DNA of 60,279 bases from a virus. The notes under the pieces were generated by a model, which worked only from the letters and a program-made list of their open reading frames with translations, was not told where the DNA came from and did no database searches. This document shows positions 57,385 through 60,279 of this stretch, piece by piece (position 1 is the stretch's first letter; every line of letters begins with the position of its first letter). The translations under genes and the position numbers were made by a program. Location of the stretch: IMG/VR virus record IMGVR_UViG_3300044642_000468, positions 1 to 60,279 of that record. One strand, 5' to 3'.

Positions 57385-58052
57385 TATAATAAATTTTTAA
57401 TTCTTTTAATATCCTCAACCAATTTATTTGTAGGTTCTTCTCCTTCTTTAAAACCTAATGTGTTTAATAATGGGTTTAAAAAACTTTGAATAACATTATT
57501 ACTCTCTGATGAGCTTTCAAAATCAATATTATCATAATTTTCACCAGAGTCAGGTGTTTTTTGAGAATCGGGTTTAACCTCGGGTGAAACCTTACCGTTA
57601 CTATCTGATACCCCTGTATCTGAATTTCTTGAGACGTGTACATGGTGATGATGGTTTGGGAATCCGAAAGTTAAAACCGCTTTATCATTACCTGATTCAC
57701 TATTCTTAACATACCCAAGACTCTCTAATTCAGAGACAAATCTCATAATATCATCGTAAATACCTTTTTGTTTTGCGGCTTTTTCACTACCAAAACCTTG
57801 TCCATTAACCATCGCAATATCAACGGCTAAACCTTTTTCATGTCGAGAACCTTTATCGTGGCCACTAACTGCGGTTGTAATACTAACCTTAACATTGGCT
57901 TTTTTGGCTGCGGTATCAACATCCTTCAATAAGGATGGATTTATCTTATCCGATAACGGATTACTTCTACCAACAACAAATGGTTTGAAGTCAGTATTAG
58001 TATAATCTGAAGGGTTTGGTGTTTGTAAAGTTTCGTTTAGGAATCGTCTCAT
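57384..58052 (-). CDS. M15-like peptidase (D-Ala-D-Ala carboxypeptidase / VanY type)
   Basis: The protein has 222 residues. The zinc site of the M15/hedgehog fold is present: SGHDKGSRHEKGLAVDIAM near 64-82 (SxHxxGxAxD) and NHHHHVHVSR near 134-143. It should cut peptidoglycan stem peptides, as an endolysin or virion hydrolase. The N-terminus MRRFLNETL carries a possible prohead-protease or targeting site. The motif SFLNPLLNTLGFK near residue 190 is shared with the nucleotidyltransferase-M23 fusion. The ATG lies 4 nt past a TATTTAT box. Confidence 0.8.
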   Translation of the reverse strand: MRRFLNETLQTPNPSDYTNTDFKPFVVGRSNPLSDKINPSLLKDVDTAAKKANVKVSITTAVSGHDKGSRHEKGLAVDIAMVNGQGFGSEKAAKQKGIYDDIMRFVSELESLGYVKNSESGNDKAVLTFGFPNHHHHVHVSRNSDTGVSDSNGKVSPEVKPDSQKTPDSGENYDNIDFESSSESNNVIQSFLNPLLNTLGFKEGEEPTNKLVEDIKRIKNLL

Positions 58053-58055
58053 CTT

Positions 58056-58066
58056 AATAAATATAA
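58056..58066 (-). promoter_or_regulatory. Putative late promoter box, leaderless geometry
   Basis: On the minus strand TTATATTTATT is followed by AAGATG, placing the ATG at 58052 four nt past TATTTAT. Confidence 0.5.
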
Positions 58067-58081
58067 TGAGATTCGGAATTG

Positions 58082-58687
58082 TTACCCGTTTAGGTGACCC
58101 ATAAGAACTCCACCGATTGCGGTTGCATGAACTTGTAGGTGATTTATAGATTCCATATCAAGTTTTGTTTTTCTTTTAGTATAATCAATACCTAAAGTAC
58201 CAATGAATTTATCGTCAATGGTTTTAATTGCAAATAAGAAACCTGATTTGCATCCTGTATCTTCAGCAATATATTTTAAACCAAATGTTGAGATTGTATC
58301 GTCTTTAAAGTCAGAAATTTCAATTACATCATTTTCATATAATTGATTAATAGACTTACTAAATAAATTAACAGGGATATTTTGAAAATTTAATTGGATT
58401 GAATTTACTGATGGTGCGACAGATTCATAAATAACACTGAATTTTGCCATTGATTTACCCGTGGGGTAAAAGTGACCTCCATTATGGAATTGAGTAATCC
58501 AAACTCTATCGGCTTTGAATTCTTCTTTGATGTGTTCAATCTTTGAGGTAATCAATTCACTAACTTGTAGTGCTTCTTTAACCATATCAGGTTTTTCTTT
58601 GTTCTTCTCAAATTTGTTTTTTGCGTATAGAAGAATAACTGGACCTAATACACCTGTTATAAACGCTACAATAACTTCTGTTGACAT
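58082..58687 (-). CDS. Membrane-anchored GAF-like domain protein
   Basis: From the ATG at 58687 (MSTEVIVAFITGVLGPVILL) the protein has 201 residues. Residues 4-22 are one membrane helix. Residues 45-195 look like a GAF/PAS-type fold: DRVWITQFHNGGHFYPTGK, KFSVIYESVAP, CKSGFLFAIKTIDDKFIGTL and GIDYTKRKTKL. GAF domains bind small ligands or serve as sensors. A non-ATG start two codons upstream is possible. Its role in infection is unknown. Confidence 0.7.
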   Translation of the reverse strand: MSTEVIVAFITGVLGPVILLYAKNKFEKNKEKPDMVKEALQVSELITSKIEHIKEEFKADRVWITQFHNGGHFYPTGKSMAKFSVIYESVAPSVNSIQLNFQNIPVNLFSKSINQLYENDVIEISDFKDDTISTFGLKYIAEDTGCKSGFLFAIKTIDDKFIGTLGIDYTKRKTKLDMESINHLQVHATAIGGVLMGHLNG

Positions 58688-58703
58688 TAGCAATAATTTT
58701 TTA

Positions 58704-58715
58704 TAATAAATATAA
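58704..58715 (-). promoter_or_regulatory. Putative late promoter box
   Basis: On the minus strand TTATATTTATTA, 16 nt before the ATG at 58687. Confidence 0.5.
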
Positions 58716-58722
58716 TGATAAC

Positions 58723-58752
58723 AAAAAAAAACACGACTTTATGTCGTGTTTT
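58723..58752 (-). terminator. Intrinsic terminator of the RNA ligase gene
   Basis: On the minus strand stem AAACACGAC/GTCGTGTTT with loop ATAAA and a T run. Confidence 0.87.
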
Positions 58753-59833
58753 ATAGTTTTTCAAACTTTGGTTTGAGTAAATTCCATATGATATGGTCAT
58801 ATGGTTTTTGGTCCCACATAGCAAAACAGATAGATTTTACTTTAGGATGAACATCACATTTTACCAAATGTTCTGCAAATTCTTTTTTACTATATTCTTT
58901 TTCGTTATCACCATACTTACCGTATCGGAAATAATCATGAGTCTTACCAGCATATTCTGAATAACGATAAAACTGATAATTCAGTTCCTGAACATACATT
59001 TTTATTTTCTTGTAGAACTCATCAGGAACATCTTTTATTATTTCCTCCATATCACCACCAGAACTTAAAACTTCCCAAACCGCAGTTGTAGATACGTTAG
59101 TCATTATTTTATGAAGACGAAGGTATTCTTCACCTTTTATTTTCATCCTATTACCATTTGAAAATCTAACAACAAAACCCTCTTTAGAATCTGCTATCAT
59201 ACGTTTCAAAAAAGTATAATCTTTGATACCGTCGTATTTTTTAACAATGTTTAACTCAAGATTATTTAATAAATTTTTAAACCTAACATCGTTATTATTA
59301 CCTAAATGGATATCAACCTCAACACCACTTTCAGTGTGTATCATCCCTAATAAAACTAAATCCTCAAAATCATAAGAACAAACTATTCTGTTTTCAGGAT
59401 AGATTATCTCAAACAAATAAGTGTAATCAGAATGTAATTTATTATAGTCGTATTTCTGAAGTAACTCAGTACCTTTAACCGCCTGGTCAGAAGTGAAAGA
59501 ACCACGAGTTGCAAGAACCCATTCTCCTTTATAGTTGAATAGGATTCCTAAAGAACCGTCCATTTTTTCATATACTTCAAAATCTGAAGTTGAGGTATGT
59601 CGGTTTTCTTCTATGTTAAAGAATTTTTTAAATGGTCTTGCAACCACAACTCCGTTATCATCGGTAACTAAACCTCGGCATTGCACAGTGATATCATCCC
59701 ATAACTTATATTGGTCACCAGTCACCCCATATTGTACTTTTGGAGTGTAGTTCCATATAGTTAAAGGAAGGGTTGGGTGCGATTGTTTTTGTACCAAACC
59801 CTCATCATAATATTTGTTCAATCTTTCTAACAT
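58751..59833 (-). CDS. RNA ligase (T4 Rnl1-like)
   Basis: The protein has 360 residues. Nucleotidyltransferase motifs appear in order: EKMDGSLG with the AMP-accepting Lys90 (motif I), TRGSF, YTYLFEIIYPENRIV (III), KEGFVVRFSNG (IV) and RMKIKGEEYLRLH (V). The preceding QCRGLV and ARPFKKFFNIEEN are typical of phage RNA ligase 1. It seals 5'-phosphate to 3'-hydroxyl RNA ends, classically in repair of tRNAs cut by host defences. It has a full host-type promoter with its ATG 4 nt past the -7 box, so it is expected early. Confidence 0.88.
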   Translation of the reverse strand: MLERLNKYYDEGLVQKQSHPTLPLTIWNYTPKVQYGVTGDQYKLWDDITVQCRGLVTDDNGVVVARPFKKFFNIEENRHTSTSDFEVYEKMDGSLGILFNYKGEWVLATRGSFTSDQAVKGTELLQKYDYNKLHSDYTYLFEIIYPENRIVCSYDFEDLVLLGMIHTESGVEVDIHLGNNNDVRFKNLLNNLELNIVKKYDGIKDYTFLKRMIADSKEGFVVRFSNGNRMKIKGEEYLRLHKIMTNVSTTAVWEVLSSGGDMEEIIKDVPDEFYKKIKMYVQELNYQFYRYSEYAGKTHDYFRYGKYGDNEKEYSKKEFAEHLVKCDVHPKVKSICFAMWDQKPYDHIIWNLLKPKFEKL

Positions 59834-59837
59834 ACCA

Positions 59838-59867
59838 CAAAGGTAATACTTTTTTATTAATTACCAA
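59838..59867 (-). promoter_or_regulatory. Consensus Bacteroidota promoter, leaderless geometry
   Basis: On the minus strand TTG, a 19-nt spacer and TACCTTTG, then TGGT and ATG. The spacing to the start codon is identical to that of the peptidase gene at 52904. Confidence 0.78.
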
Positions 59868-60079
59868 CTATCAACGTCGGTTAAATCTAATTCTGTTTTT
59901 GTTTTGTGACTATAAACCACAAGACCACTCCCAATTCCTGTTGGGGTTACTTTCCAAGTGAATGCACCATATTCACCATAAATTGCTTTAATGTGTAATA
60001 ACCATTCATCATACATTTCCTGTTGTTTCTCATTAAGTTCCTCGTGAATTATAGTTTTTCTTATTTTCTTCTCTTCCAT
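59861..60079 (-). CDS. Hypothetical small protein (72 aa)
   Basis: Not recognised. A helical first half (EELNEKQQEMYDEWLLHIKA) and a beta second half (GAFTWKVTPTGIGSGLVVYS). It is coupled to the upstream RNA ligase-like gene by a TAATG overlap. It is possibly an accessory to RNA repair, by position alone. Confidence 0.65.
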   Translation of the reverse strand: MEEKKIRKTIIHEELNEKQQEMYDEWLLHIKAIYGEYGAFTWKVTPTGIGSGLVVYSHKTKTELDLTDVDSW

Positions 60080-60279
60080 TACTTCTCGTTTAATAAGAAT
60101 TTATTACTGATAACTTTGAAACTGATTGTTCTATCATTAGAACGAATAACAACCCCTTCTCTATCAAATTTTGAATTCAACACAGATTTGTCTTCGGCGT
60201 ATTTCAATAACTCTTCAATAGTGTCAGGTAATACGAAAAACTCATCAACAATTGGAACCATTTTAATCCCCATAATACC
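60079..60279 (-). CDS. C-terminal part of a second RNA ligase (Rnl2/DRB0094-like), cut by the window edge
   Basis: The frame is open to the window end, so the gene starts outside. The visible residues contain KFDREGVVIRSNDRTISFKV followed by ISNKFLLNEK, that is motif IV (EGVVIRS) and motif V (SFKVISNKFLL) of the Rnl2-related ligases. TIEELLKYAEDKS before them fits the same family. An internal ATG at 60273 is not a likely start. The phage therefore appears to encode two RNA ligases side by side. Confidence 0.75.
   Translation of the reverse strand, partial: GIMGIKMVPIVDEFFVLPDTIEELLKYAEDKSVLNSKFDREGVVIRSNDRTISFKVISNKFLLNEK

Overview
This window is part of a large, AT-rich genome of a contractile-tailed, T4-like bacteriophage. 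The head module is diagnostic: a gp23-like major capsid protein, an acidic scaffold, a gp21-like prohead protease, a gp20-like portal and a gp17-like terminase. A gp55-like late sigma factor and a gp5-like baseplate spike also fit. The host is inferred to be a member of the Bacteroidota, probably flavobacterial. The evidence is promoters of the Bacteroidota form TTTG-N19/20-TAnnTTTG, almost no Shine-Dalgarno sequences, a bS21 protein of the Bacteroidota type, and small exported proteins with short Bacteroidota-like signal peptides.

Layout. Positions 1-8005 (minus strand) hold host-contact proteins: a collagen-like protein that runs off the left edge, a LamG-like adhesin, and proteins with long Thr/Pro linkers. 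Positions 8056-10676 (plus) hold small proteins, probably of the virion. Positions 10789-21874 (plus) are a glycan cluster: four or five glycosyltransferases, a cytidylyltransferase-like enzyme, a DegT-like protein, a methyltransferase, a hexapeptide acyltransferase and a MaoC-type hydratase. It is interleaved with a 3'-5' exonuclease, dUTPase and PhoH. Positions 21874-28933 (plus) carry the late sigma factor and baseplate or tail proteins. Positions 29055-31997 (plus) carry small genes and a methylglyoxal synthase. Positions 29903-54287 (mostly minus) are head morphogenesis and packaging, plus OmpA-like, annexin-like and peptidoglycan-active proteins; bS21 and a ClpC-like unfoldase lie on plus within this stretch. 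The right end holds a tmRNA, a very large non-coding RNA, a lipoprotein, wall-hydrolase-like proteins, a GAF-like membrane protein and two RNA ligases.

The most striking region is 54300-56460. It holds a phage tmRNA (plus) and, convergent with it, a structured RNA of about 1.3 kb (minus) with no credible reading frame. That RNA has three tandem host-type promoters, one putative late promoter, a perfect terminator hairpin, and strand-diagnostic UUCG and GNRA tetraloops. A second small RNA at 33450-33562 carries two hairpins with the loop core AACGATTYAGATAC. The same loop on a different stem reappears in the leader of the giant RNA, so the RNAs share a recurring element whose stems covary.

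How the genes may work together. Two promoter classes can be read. Host-type promoters drive RNA genes, clpC, a peptidase and RNA ligase; a TATTTAT box precedes most structural genes and is probably read by the gp55-like factor. In both classes the start codon often lies only 4-5 nt after the box, which predicts leaderless mRNAs. With a phage bS21, a phage tmRNA and a ClpC-like unfoldase, the window suggests a broad takeover of host translation and protein quality control. All functions come from reading motifs and context; no database search was run.
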